64,000 nt of DNA. Origin: Paenibacillus tyrphae. Lineage in GTDB: Bacteria > Bacillota > Bacilli > Paenibacillales > NBRC-103111. The translations under genes and the position numbers were made by a program. Positions 30,323 to 38,032 of this stretch are shown one piece after another. The notes below the pieces were generated by a model. The model was not told the DNA's origin. It saw only the letters and a list, made by a program, of their open reading frames with translations, and searched no databases. The number at the start of each line of letters is the position of its first letter. The first letter of the stretch is position 1. The stretch lies in the NCBI RefSeq assembly GCF_027925525.1, contig NZ_BSDJ01000004.1, forward strand, positions 62,001 to 126,000, given 5' to 3'.

Positions 30323-31102
30323 ATGAACGAGAAAAGACTGCAAGGCAAAATCGCCATTGTGACGGGAGTGAGCCGCCGTAGGGGCATCGGGAGCGCCATT
30401 GCCCGCGCGCTGGCGGAAGAAGGCGCCGATCTGTTTTTTACCCATTGGCGCAAATATGACGAAGCTCAGCCTTACGGAAGCGAGTGGGAGTGGCCGAAGC
30501 AGATGACCGAGGAGCTTGTCGCACTCGGCGTAAGAGCAGGATCAATGGAATTGGATTTATCTGACCAAGATTCGGCGATTCGGCTGCTGGATGAAGTGCT
30601 GCACCAGTTGGGCACCCCGTTTATATTGATCAATAACGCAACGCATTGCGAGGAAGTCGGTTTCGAGGCGCTGAGCGCAGATATTCTCGATGCGCATCAC
30701 GCAATCAATGTTCGCGGCACTTGCATGCTTTCGGTGGAATTTGCCCGCAGGTTGAAAGGGGGGAGTGGCGGACGGATCATCAATCTGGTATCGGGACAAG
30801 ACAAAGGTCCGATGCCGGGAAATCTAGCCTATGTTGCGACCAAAGGGGCCATCTCGGCGTTTACCGTCTCGCTCGCGGCGGAACTGGCCCCGCACCGGAT
30901 CACGGTCAATGCGGTCGATCCCGGACCGACCGATTCGGGGTGGATGGACGAAGCGCTGAAGCGGACGCTGCTTCCCAAATTTCCGATGGGACGCATCGGA
31001 CAGCCGGAAGATGCTGCACGGTTGATCCGGTTTCTGGCTGGCGACGACGCCCGGTGGGTGACGGGACAAATCATTCACTCGGACGGCGGATTTTGGGACT
31101 GA
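30323..31102 (+). CDS. Short-chain dehydrogenase/reductase
   Basis: A 259-residue classical SDR. The cofactor motif is TGVSRRRGIGSAIARALAEEGA, with the slightly unusual triple arginine in place of the usual small residues. NNAT (structural), the catalytic Ser in LVSGQ and the YVATK motif are intact, and ITVNAVDPGPTDSGWM is typical of the family. RRR next to the glycine loop may favour NADPH (inference). AGGAGG precedes the ATG by 9 nt. It stands downstream of an uncharacterised promoter-terminator unit and upstream of an LLM oxidoreductase. Substrate unknown. Confidence 0.88.
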   Translation: MNEKRLQGKIAIVTGVSRRRGIGSAIARALAEEGADLFFTHWRKYDEAQPYGSEWEWPKQMTEELVALGVRAGSMELDLSDQDSAIRLLDEVLHQLGTPFILINNATHCEEVGFEALSADILDAHHAINVRGTCMLSVEFARRLKGGSGGRIINLVSGQDKGPMPGNLAYVATKGAISAFTVSLAAELAPHRITVNAVDPGPTDSGWMDEALKRTLLPKFPMGRIGQPEDAARLIRFLAGDDARWVTGQIIHSDGGFWD

Positions 31103-31219
31103 GGCTTTCCCGCTGACGATCCTGAAGGACAGAAGCCAAGCTGTCAGGCGGTAAAGTTGATGGCGCGGCAGATGTTGGATAAACTTAGAAGGAATGAAGC
31201 AAGCCCTGAGAGAGGAGCA

Positions 31220-32170
31220 ATGACGTACATGAAGCTAAGCCTGCTGGATCTTGTTCCTTTGCTTGAAGGGGCGGATGCCGCGACCGCTTTGGCGCAAGCG
31301 CGCAGACTTGCGCAGACGGCGGAGAAGCTGGGGTACTCGCGCTACTGGGCCGCGGAGCATCACGATATGCCGGGGCTGGCCTGCCCTGCGCCGGAAGTGC
31401 TACTGTCGCATATCGGGGCGCACACGGAGCGGATTAGGCTCGGCTCCGGGGCGCTGCTGCTGCCGCATTACAAGCCGATCAAGGTGGCTGAAACGTTTCG
31501 GCTGCTCGCGGCTTTGTATCCCGGGCGGATCGATCTCGGAATCGGCCGGGCTCCGGGAGGGTCGGCGCATACGAGCATGGCGCTGAGCGGCAATTTTTTG
31601 GAAAATGTCCGGCAGCTGCCCGAATCGATTCGTTCTTTGTCCGCCTTGCTTGCCGACAAATTTCGCGTGGAGAATGTCCCGGTCCGGGCCATGCCCGTTC
31701 CTCCTGCCGCCCCGGAGGTGTGGCTGCTCGGAACGAATCAGAAGAGCGCCGCGTATGCCGCGGAATTCGGGGCCGGATACGTCTTCGGCCAATTCATGAG
31801 CGACCGGGACGGGGCGGAAGTACTTTCCGCCTATGTTCGGGAGTTCCGACCAACGTCCATGGGAGCCGCCCCGCGTGCGATCATGGCCGTGAGCGTCCTT
31901 TGCGCGGATACGGAAGAGGAGGCGCACAGGCTCGCGTCCGAAGCGAAGCGGCTGCTTCAGCCGGAGGACGGCAGCGGAGCGGATCGGCCCAAGCCGATGA
32001 TCGGAACTCCGGGACAAGTGAAGGCGGCATTGGAGCAGTTGCAGAGGGATTGCGGTGTCGACGAATTTATGATCGTGACGCTGGGGCCCGATTACGAAAG
32101 CCGCTTACGTTCGTATGAGCTGCTGGCGGACGCCGTATGGGGACCTGCGGGAGGCATCAGCACAGCTTGA
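31220..32170 (+). CDS. LLM-class flavin-dependent oxidoreductase
   Basis: A 316-residue luciferase-like monooxygenase-fold protein. Family blocks are RYWAAEHHDMPGLACPAPEVL, RIRLGSGALLLPHYKPIKVAETF, YPGRIDLGIGRAPG and VWLLGTNQKSA. These enzymes use FMNH2 or F420 to oxidise varied substrates; the target is not readable. Two ATG codons compete: 31220 has a very close AGAGGAG, while 31229 (MKLSLLDLVPL) has better spacing. Its 3' end overlaps the opposing small gene by 14 nt. Confidence 0.86.
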   Translation: MTYMKLSLLDLVPLLEGADAATALAQARRLAQTAEKLGYSRYWAAEHHDMPGLACPAPEVLLSHIGAHTERIRLGSGALLLPHYKPIKVAETFRLLAALYPGRIDLGIGRAPGGSAHTSMALSGNFLENVRQLPESIRSLSALLADKFRVENVPVRAMPVPPAAPEVWLLGTNQKSAAYAAEFGAGYVFGQFMSDRDGAEVLSAYVREFRPTSMGAAPRAIMAVSVLCADTEEEAHRLASEAKRLLQPEDGSGADRPKPMIGTPGQVKAALEQLQRDCGVDEFMIVTLGPDYESRLRSYELLADAVWGPAGGISTA

Positions 32171-32459
32171 ACCGTTCCATATGTTCCCCAAGCCCTTCCT
32201 TCTGCAAAATTTCGATCTGCTTCGGTCCGATCAGGTCGTAGTGCGGGAAGCTTTCGCGGTCGTGGATATACCGGGGATTCAGTCCGTTGGCCTCGCACCA
32301 TGCGACGAGCCGCTTCATATCCGAGCATCCGACTTTGGTGACCGAATGAAACTCCGGGAAGCGCGGATCGAACCAAAAATGGGTTAAAAAAGCGATCTCC
32401 CCGCGAGTGACCGCTTCTTTCCACTGAACGAGCTCTTTTCTTTTAATACCGAATGCCAT
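32157..32459 (-). CDS. Small conserved protein, YneQ-like
   Basis: A 100-residue soluble protein (MAFGIKRKELVQWKEAV start). Conserved-looking patches are GEIAFLTHFWFDPRFP, VTKVGCSDMKRLVAWC and FPHYDLIGPKQIEILQKEGL. It resembles, from memory, Bacillus YneQ, whose function is unknown. It is convergent with the LLM gene, with a 14-nt overlap at the 3' ends, and divergent from pepF. The ribosome site (CCTTATGGC region on the minus strand) is weak. Family assignment is tentative. Confidence 0.7.
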   Translation of the reverse strand: MAFGIKRKELVQWKEAVTRGEIAFLTHFWFDPRFPEFHSVTKVGCSDMKRLVAWCEANGLNPRYIHDRESFPHYDLIGPKQIEILQKEGLGEHMERFKLC

Positions 32460-32546
32460 AAGCCGGCCATCCTTATCGATGAATTCATTATTGTCTTATT
32501 ATGACGGATGGAACGGTCTACTTCAAATGTAAAGGAGAAAGCGGAA

Positions 32547-34346
32547 ATGAAAGAGAGAAAAAGAAGAGACCAGGTCGAGCCGCAATCCACTTGGAATTTG
32601 GCCGATTTATATGCGGGAGACGACGCTTGGGAAACCGAGATGACCGGCATCGCCGAAGCTCTTCCGTCCATGAAGCGCTTTCAAGGAAAGCTGCACGAAG
32701 GGGCCGGCCAGCTTCTGGAGTGTCTGGAAGCCCAGGAGGCGCTGGTCATTCGGCTATTGCGCGCCTCTACGTATGCCCGTTTGCAGCTGTCCGGCGACGG
32801 AACGAACCCGGCGTACCAAGCGAATTCCGCCCGGGTCGGAGATGTCGCTGCGCAAGCGGGTGCCGCACTTTCGTTCATTCGCTCGGAGCTGCTGGAGCTG
32901 CCGGACGGATGGCTGGAGCGCTACATCGGGGAAGAACCGAAATTGGAGCCGTTCCGCAAAAGCTTGACGGATCTGCTGGATACAAAGCCGCATCAACTGC
33001 AGGCAGAGACCGAAGCGGTCCTGGCGTCGCTCGGGGAAGTGCTGGGCGCCCCCTATACGATCTATCAGCGAAGCAAGCTGTCGGATATGTCCTTCACTTC
33101 CGTAGAGGACGGCGAGGGCGTAACGCGGCCGGTTTCGTTCGCGCTGTACGAAACCGACTACGAGCTGTCGCCGGATACCGCGCTGCGCCGCAATGCTTAC
33201 GAGTCGTTTACCGGGACGCTGGAGTCTTACCAGAATACGTTTGCTGCCGTATATGCCGCCGAAGTGAAAAAACAGACGGTCATTTCCCGGCTACGCGGCT
33301 ACGAATCCGTGACGCATATGCTGCTCCAGCCGCAGCAGGTTACGATTCCGATGTATCATAACATCCTTGATATTATCCGTACGGAGCTGGCACCGCACAT
33401 GCGGCGGTTTGCCCGGCTGAAGCAGCGGGTGCTCGGCTTGGACCGCATCCGGTTCTGCGATTTGAAAGCTCCGCTCGATCCGGAATTCAGTCCTTCGGTC
33501 ACGTTCGAAGAGGCGGGGCGGACAATTCTGGACGCTCTCCGGGTGATGGGGTCCGAATATACGGAGCTCATGGAGCAGGCGCTGACCGGGCGCTGGATCG
33601 ATTACGCCGACAATATCGGCAAGTCGACCGGAGCCTTCTGCTCGAGTCCGTACAGCACGCATTCCTACATCCTGATCACCTGGGCGGGCAATATGCGCAG
33701 CGCCTTTACGCTGGCGCACGAGCTGGGGCATGCGGGCCATTTGATGCTGGCCGCGCGCAATCAGCGGTATACGAACTACAGGCCGTCTACCTATTTTATC
33801 GAAGCGCCGTCGACGATGAACGAGCTGCTTCTCGCCCGGCATCTGATGGAGCAGTCCGACGATCCGCGTCTGAAACGATGGGTGATTCTTCAGCTTCTGA
33901 ACACCTACTATCACAATTTCGTCACGCATCTGCTGGAAGGCGACATGCAGAGAAGGGTGTACGAGGCAGCGGAAGCGGGCAAGGCGCTGACGGCGAAAAA
34001 GCTCCGCGAGCTGAAGGGAAGCGTGCTGTCGGAGTTCTGGGGAGATGCGGTCGACATCGACGCGGGAGCGGAATTAACCTGGATGCGCCAGCCGCATTAT
34101 TATATGGGGCTGTATCCGTATACGTACGCCGCGGGCTTAACGGCCTCGACGGCCGTAGCCGAGCTCATCCGCGAGGAAGGGCAACCGGCCGTGGACCGCT
34201 GGCTTGACGTGCTTAAGGCCGGAGGCACGATGCGGCCGCTTGAGCTGATGAAGCTCGCCGGGGTCGATATGTCCGAGCCGCAGCCGATTCGCAGCGCGGT
34301 CGCCTATGTCGGTTCTTTGATCGACGAGCTGGAGCAGTTGTTTTAA
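32547..34346 (+). CDS. pepF: Oligoendopeptidase F (M3 family)
   Basis: A 599-residue zinc metallopeptidase cleaving short peptides in the cytoplasm. The zinc motif HELGH is at 391-395 (TLAHELGHAGHLML), and the downstream glutamate ligand lies in IEAPSTMNELLLARHL. The start at 32547 has AAAGGAG 9 nt upstream. Length is normal for Bacillus PepF. It ends 6 nt before a cell-surface subtilase gene with no terminator between, suggesting a shared transcript. Confidence 0.95.
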   Translation: MKERKRRDQVEPQSTWNLADLYAGDDAWETEMTGIAEALPSMKRFQGKLHEGAGQLLECLEAQEALVIRLLRASTYARLQLSGDGTNPAYQANSARVGDVAAQAGAALSFIRSELLELPDGWLERYIGEEPKLEPFRKSLTDLLDTKPHQLQAETEAVLASLGEVLGAPYTIYQRSKLSDMSFTSVEDGEGVTRPVSFALYETDYELSPDTALRRNAYESFTGTLESYQNTFAAVYAAEVKKQTVISRLRGYESVTHMLLQPQQVTIPMYHNILDIIRTELAPHMRRFARLKQRVLGLDRIRFCDLKAPLDPEFSPSVTFEEAGRTILDALRVMGSEYTELMEQALTGRWIDYADNIGKSTGAFCSSPYSTHSYILITWAGNMRSAFTLAHELGHAGHLMLAARNQRYTNYRPSTYFIEAPSTMNELLLARHLMEQSDDPRLKRWVILQLLNTYYHNFVTHLLEGDMQRRVYEAAEAGKALTAKKLRELKGSVLSEFWGDAVDIDAGAELTWMRQPHYYMGLYPYTYAAGLTASTAVAELIREEGQPAVDRWLDVLKAGGTMRPLELMKLAGVDMSEPQPIRSAVAYVGSLIDELEQLF

Positions 34347-34352
34347 TAAGCG

Positions 34353-36902
34353 ATGCCGAATAAAAAAGTCAACATCATCGTCCTGATTTGTATTTTACTC
34401 CTATGGTCATTGTGGGTTCCATTTCCTTCCATGGTGGCGGCCGAGGAAGCGAGGGATGTGCAGATTTCGGCTTACCCGACCGACCCGCTGGTGGAGAAGC
34501 AAGCCTATTTGCAGCAAATTCATATGAGCGAGGCTTGGGATGTTGCGACAGGAAACGACTCGATCGTAATTGCGATCGTGGATACGGGCGTCGATTTGAA
34601 CCATCCGGATCTTATGCCGAATTTGGTGAAAGGAATCAATTTGATCGAGCCCGGCCAGCCGCCGCGCGACGACAACGGACACGGCACGAATGTCGCCGGA
34701 ATCATCGGCGCTGCGGCCAACAACGATAAAGGAATCGCAGGCATTTTATGGAAGGCCAAGCTGATGCCCGTGAAGGCGGTAGAGAACGACGGCACGGGCA
34801 GCGAAGCCAAATTGGGCGAGGGCATCCGCTACGCCGTCGATCATGGGGCCAAAATCGTCGTACTGTCGCTCGGCTTGAACAAGTATTCGGACTACATGAG
34901 TGAAATCGTGCGCTATGCCGAGACGAAAGGGGTGCTGCTCGTCGCGGCCACGGGCAACGAGGGAAACAGTGTCAAATACCCGGCGGCGTATCCTACCGTT
35001 CTGGCCGTCGGCGGAATGGCGGCGGACAAGAAGGCGCATAAGCTGTCCAACAGCGGCCCCGAGGTAGATCTGGTGGCGCCGTGGGATGTTTTTACGACGG
35101 CGATCGGCGGGAGATACGAACATAAGGACGGCACCTCCATGGCGGCGCCTCAGGTTGCGGCTGTTTGCGCTTTGGCCTGGGCCAAGTATCCTTGGATGAA
35201 GCCGTATCAAATTCGCAGTTTGCTGCGGCAAACGGCCGAGGACCTCAGCGGGACCGGTTGGAGTTCCGGGACCGGCTACGGTCTGCTGCGCGCCGACCGC
35301 GTTCTGAAGGACCCTTATTCGGAACATATGTACAAGCGGAACGACCGGAAGGAGCAGGCCACCCCCATCTCGGTAAGCAAAACGGTCAGCGGTTCGTTTG
35401 AGAACGAGAGCGATCCGAACTGGTTTACCTTCGAGGCGCCTTACGACGGCAGCGTCAGGCTGGAGCTGGAGTCGGACCCGAAGGAGGAAATAGCCGTTAC
35501 GCATACGGATGCCGGAGGAGGCGTTAAAGATTATTCCCTAAGCGCGGCGGGGCCGGTCACGATGCCGGTGAAAAAAGGTAAAAGCTACTTGAAGCTGCAG
35601 ATCAAAAACGCCGCCGCCAAGCGCAAGCTGGAATTCAAGCTTACGACCTCTTTTGAAATTTATAAGGATGTCTATGCCGATAACGGCAAGCAGTACAAGG
35701 CCTACGTGCTTCCGGCGCAAAGTCAGACCTTAAAAGGAACGTTTCACCGGAACAACGACCAAGGTTGGTATATTATTCCAGTTACGCAAACGGGCAAGCT
35801 GAGCGTCCGGTTATCCGTCGATACGAACCGGATGGACCCGGTGCTGTTCGTTCAAAAGAGAGGGGAAAAGGGCAAGACGATCGACGAAGGCGGCGAAGGG
35901 GAATCCGAATATTTTCCGGAGACGGATGTCTATCCGGGCGACTATTATATCCGCGTCAGCAATGCCGAGGGCTACATCCCTCCCATTACGGGCGAATACA
36001 CGCTTGCGATCCAATACAAGCCCAAGCTGCTCGATCCGAACGGTCCGCACGATAAGCCGTACTCGGCTACGGTCATGCAGCCCGGAGCGAAATATCAAGG
36101 GCTGCTGGATAAGAGCGGCGGCGCAAACTGGTTTTCACTGAACATCGACGAGGAAAGCCTGGTCGAGCTTCGTTTATCCGGCATTCCGCAGAACATACGG
36201 ATGACGATGTCCGCCTATAACGGCACGCTCAAGCAGATTGACTCGGTCACGAATCCGGATGGCACGTCGGAGGCGGTGCTCAGTCAGCTTTGGCAGCCGG
36301 GCGTTTATTACATCCGCTTAACGGCGGACGCGGCATTCGATGACCGGTTCTACGGGCTTAAAGCCGAGGTCAAGCCGCTGGTTGGCGGATATGCCGACAT
36401 CAAAGGGCATTGGGCCGAAGCGGTGATCAAGCTGGCGTCCGAGCGGAAAATCATTGACGGGTACGAGCATTACCGGTTCATGCCGGATCGACCGATTACG
36501 CGGGCGGAGGCTGCGGCCGTGCTGGTCCGGGGGTTAAAGCTGACGAAGCAAAAAGAAGTCCGCTATACGGATTTTGGACCCGAGCATTGGGCTTACCCGT
36601 TGATCGCCAAAGCCGCCCAGGCGGAGATCATTGACGGTTATCCCGACGGATCGTTGGCCCCGGACCGGTACCTTACCCGTATGGAAATGGCGGCCATGAT
36701 GGCAAGAAGCATGAAAATGAGCGGAAAACAAAGAGGAACGTCGCCTTTTGCAGATGTAAAAGAAACGGATTGGGGAGTAGGCATTTTGAAGCAGCTGAAA
36801 GCGGAAGGCTGGATTACAGGCTTCCCCGACGGAACGTTCCGTCCGGAAAGTCAGGCGACGCGGGCAGAGTTTGTGACCTTGCTCGCCCGCATGATGAATT
36901 GA
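34353..36902 (+). CDS. Secreted SLH-anchored subtilisin-family protease
   Basis: An 849-residue surface protease. A signal peptide covers about 1-31 (KVNIIVLICILLLWSLWVPF, then a cleavable VAA-EE). The S8 catalytic triad is Asp77 (VDTGVD), His110 (DDNGHGTNVAG) and Ser262 (DGTSMAAPQ). Two or three PPC-like beta domains follow (about 335-670), and three SLH modules at about 678-730, 738-790 and 798-849 should bind pyruvylated secondary wall polymer. No clear pro-domain is visible between the signal and catalytic domain, only about 40 residues. The start codon lies 6 nt after pepF and lacks a good ribosome site, implying translational coupling. Confidence 0.92.
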   Translation: MPNKKVNIIVLICILLLWSLWVPFPSMVAAEEARDVQISAYPTDPLVEKQAYLQQIHMSEAWDVATGNDSIVIAIVDTGVDLNHPDLMPNLVKGINLIEPGQPPRDDNGHGTNVAGIIGAAANNDKGIAGILWKAKLMPVKAVENDGTGSEAKLGEGIRYAVDHGAKIVVLSLGLNKYSDYMSEIVRYAETKGVLLVAATGNEGNSVKYPAAYPTVLAVGGMAADKKAHKLSNSGPEVDLVAPWDVFTTAIGGRYEHKDGTSMAAPQVAAVCALAWAKYPWMKPYQIRSLLRQTAEDLSGTGWSSGTGYGLLRADRVLKDPYSEHMYKRNDRKEQATPISVSKTVSGSFENESDPNWFTFEAPYDGSVRLELESDPKEEIAVTHTDAGGGVKDYSLSAAGPVTMPVKKGKSYLKLQIKNAAAKRKLEFKLTTSFEIYKDVYADNGKQYKAYVLPAQSQTLKGTFHRNNDQGWYIIPVTQTGKLSVRLSVDTNRMDPVLFVQKRGEKGKTIDEGGEGESEYFPETDVYPGDYYIRVSNAEGYIPPITGEYTLAIQYKPKLLDPNGPHDKPYSATVMQPGAKYQGLLDKSGGANWFSLNIDEESLVELRLSGIPQNIRMTMSAYNGTLKQIDSVTNPDGTSEAVLSQLWQPGVYYIRLTADAAFDDRFYGLKAEVKPLVGGYADIKGHWAEAVIKLASERKIIDGYEHYRFMPDRPITRAEAAAVLVRGLKLTKQKEVRYTDFGPEHWAYPLIAKAAQAEIIDGYPDGSLAPDRYLTRMEMAAMMARSMKMSGKQRGTSPFADVKETDWGVGILKQLKAEGWITGFPDGTFRPESQATRAEFVTLLARMMN

Positions 36903-36911
36903 TCAAAAAAA

Positions 36912-37400
36912 TTATTCGTCGCTGTGATCCACTTTCTGTTTCCTGCCGACAAAAAAATGAGGAAAACGATGCGGCAAAATCATAATGATATAGGCCAGCA
37001 AGGTACCGAAAAATCCGGAAAGCAGATGACCGGAACCGATCGTCACTCCGATCGAAGCGCTTACCCAAATTCCCGCCGCCGTCGGCAAGCCGCGAATAAT
37101 TCCTTTGCGGTCTCTTAATATGGTTCCGGCCCCTAGAAATCCGACGCCGCTGACCACTTGGGCGGAGATTCGATCGGAAATGTAATTGGGTTGGGAAAAG
37201 CCAAATAAACCTGCAATGGTAAACAGGCAGGACCCGAAGCAAACGAGAGCGTACAACCGGAAAATGGAACCCCGGTGCGAGACGGGTAAATCGATATAGG
37301 TTTCTCGTTCCCACCCTATAAATCCGCCTGCGATGAAAGCGGCAATCAACCGCAGCGCAATAACAGGGAAGTTGTGGATTTCCGCCAAAAAAGTTTCCAT
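36912..37400 (-). CDS. MgtC/SapB-family membrane protein
   Basis: A 162-residue membrane protein with four or five predicted helices. The MgtC core motif is visible: LIAAFIAGGFIGWERE near the N-terminus, then VSGVGFLGAGTIL and TAAGIWVSASIGVTIGSG. MgtC of Salmonella is linked to growth in low Mg2+ and inhibition of the F1Fo ATPase; the role in Gram-positives is not settled. AAAGGAG precedes the ATG on the minus strand. It is divergent from the M-box-controlled mgtA, so both are probably part of the Mg2+ response, but no M-box lies on its own strand. Confidence 0.88.
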   Translation of the reverse strand: METFLAEIHNFPVIALRLIAAFIAGGFIGWERETYIDLPVSHRGSIFRLYALVCFGSCLFTIAGLFGFSQPNYISDRISAQVVSGVGFLGAGTILRDRKGIIRGLPTAAGIWVSASIGVTIGSGHLLSGFFGTLLAYIIMILPHRFPHFFVGRKQKVDHSDE

Positions 37401-37469
37401 CCCGGACTCCTTTGCTTCGGCTTGTACTCTTTTAAAGATTCCCAGGCCCTCGCCTTTTTATAAAAAGGG

Positions 37470-37499
37470 TTGACAAATTGAACAGCGCAAGCATATGAT
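37470..37499 (+). promoter_or_regulatory. Promoter of the mgtA leader
   Basis: Perfect TTGACA (37470-37475), an 18-bp spacer and TATGAT (37494-37499) give a start near 37506, just before the M-box aptamer. A strong constitutive promoter fits control by attenuation. Confidence 0.85.
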
Positions 37500-37514
37500 G
37501 AGCTATGTAAATCA

Positions 37515-37740
37515 GATGACCTCGTTAGGTGAGGCTCCTATACAAACATAGGCCACTGCCCGGAAATATCGAAAGATGCCAATGGGTAGAACAGGAACTG
37601 CCGGATTAAGGCTTTTCTTAACGTGGCTAAGAGCGAACCGCGCTCTTTACGTTGTATAGTGCCAAAACTCGACCAGGGGGTTAGCGATGGTGTATTTTTG
37701 TGCGCTTATCGAACCCCTCAGGTCAACTGAGGGGTTTTTC
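37515..37740 (+). ncRNA. M-box (ykoK) magnesium riboswitch with terminator
   Basis: The conserved M-box core is plainly present: CTCGTTAGGTGAGGCTCCT near 37521, ACATAGGCCACTGCC, AAAGATGCCAATGGGT and AACAGGAACTGCC, then AAGGCTTTTCTTAACG. An intrinsic terminator, AACCCCTCA (37712-37720) with TGAGGGGTT (37728-37736) plus T's, ends it. GGGGTT (37677-37682) can pair with AACCCC as the antiterminator. High Mg2+ folds the aptamer and favours termination. It governs mgtA, 290 nt downstream. Confidence 0.95.
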
Positions 37741-37759
37741 ATTTTGAGAGGGGGGAAAC

Positions 37760-37912
37760 ATGCACATGGACAGTAGCAGTAGTAGTCGATTTCGACGGTT
37801 ATTTTCTACAAGTCCATATGTCGTAACGAGGAAGAGCCGCGCAGCTGTGGCCCTCCCATGTTTCCCATGCCTCTTTTCCCCTGCCCTTGATAGGGCGGCC
37901 GGGTATAGTTAG
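37760..37912 (+). CDS. 50-codon leader ORF between M-box and mgtA
   Basis: A small frame with AGAGG/GGGGGG before ATG 37760 (alternative ATG 37766) encodes a peptide beginning MHMDSSSSSRFRRLF and ending DRAAGYS at TAG 37910. Five serine codons in a row (AGT/AGC) are followed by an Arg-rich stretch. It lies wholly within the mgtA leader. Codons 24-29 overlap a segment that can pair with the 5' arm of the second terminator. GGGAAACATG (37753-37762, start codon included) is the exact complement of CATGTTTCCC (37857-37866) in codons 33-36. Translation is inferred from the ribosome site and from this coupling to RNA structure. Confidence 0.6.
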   Translation: MHMDSSSSSRFRRLFSTSPYVVTRKSRAAVALPCFPCLFSPALDRAAGYS

Positions 37913-37998
37913 GTATGCTTATTTGACATGGGTTCAGGCGCCATGAGTTTCGTGTTCGAAAGCTGCGGGCTCTTTCCTTGACGGAAAGAGCTTTTTTT
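37830..37998 (+). terminator. Second attenuator before mgtA: terminator plus long-range antiterminator
   Basis: GCTCTTTCC (37969-37977), TTGAC loop, GGAAAGAGC (37983-37991) and seven T's form a strong intrinsic terminator 35 nt before the mgtA start. The leader segment 37830-37846 can pair with 37961-37977 over 17 bp. The blocks are CGCAGCT/AGCTGCG, AGAGCC/GGCTCT with one more A-U, and GG/CC, with one bulged G at 37839 and one bulged T at 37975. This covers the entire terminator 5' arm, so the two structures are mutually exclusive. The 5' segment lies in codons 24-29 of the small ORF. Confidence 0.75.
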
Positions 37999-38032
37999 GC
38001 GTTCAATTTTTTACGTAGCGGAGGAACCGAAC

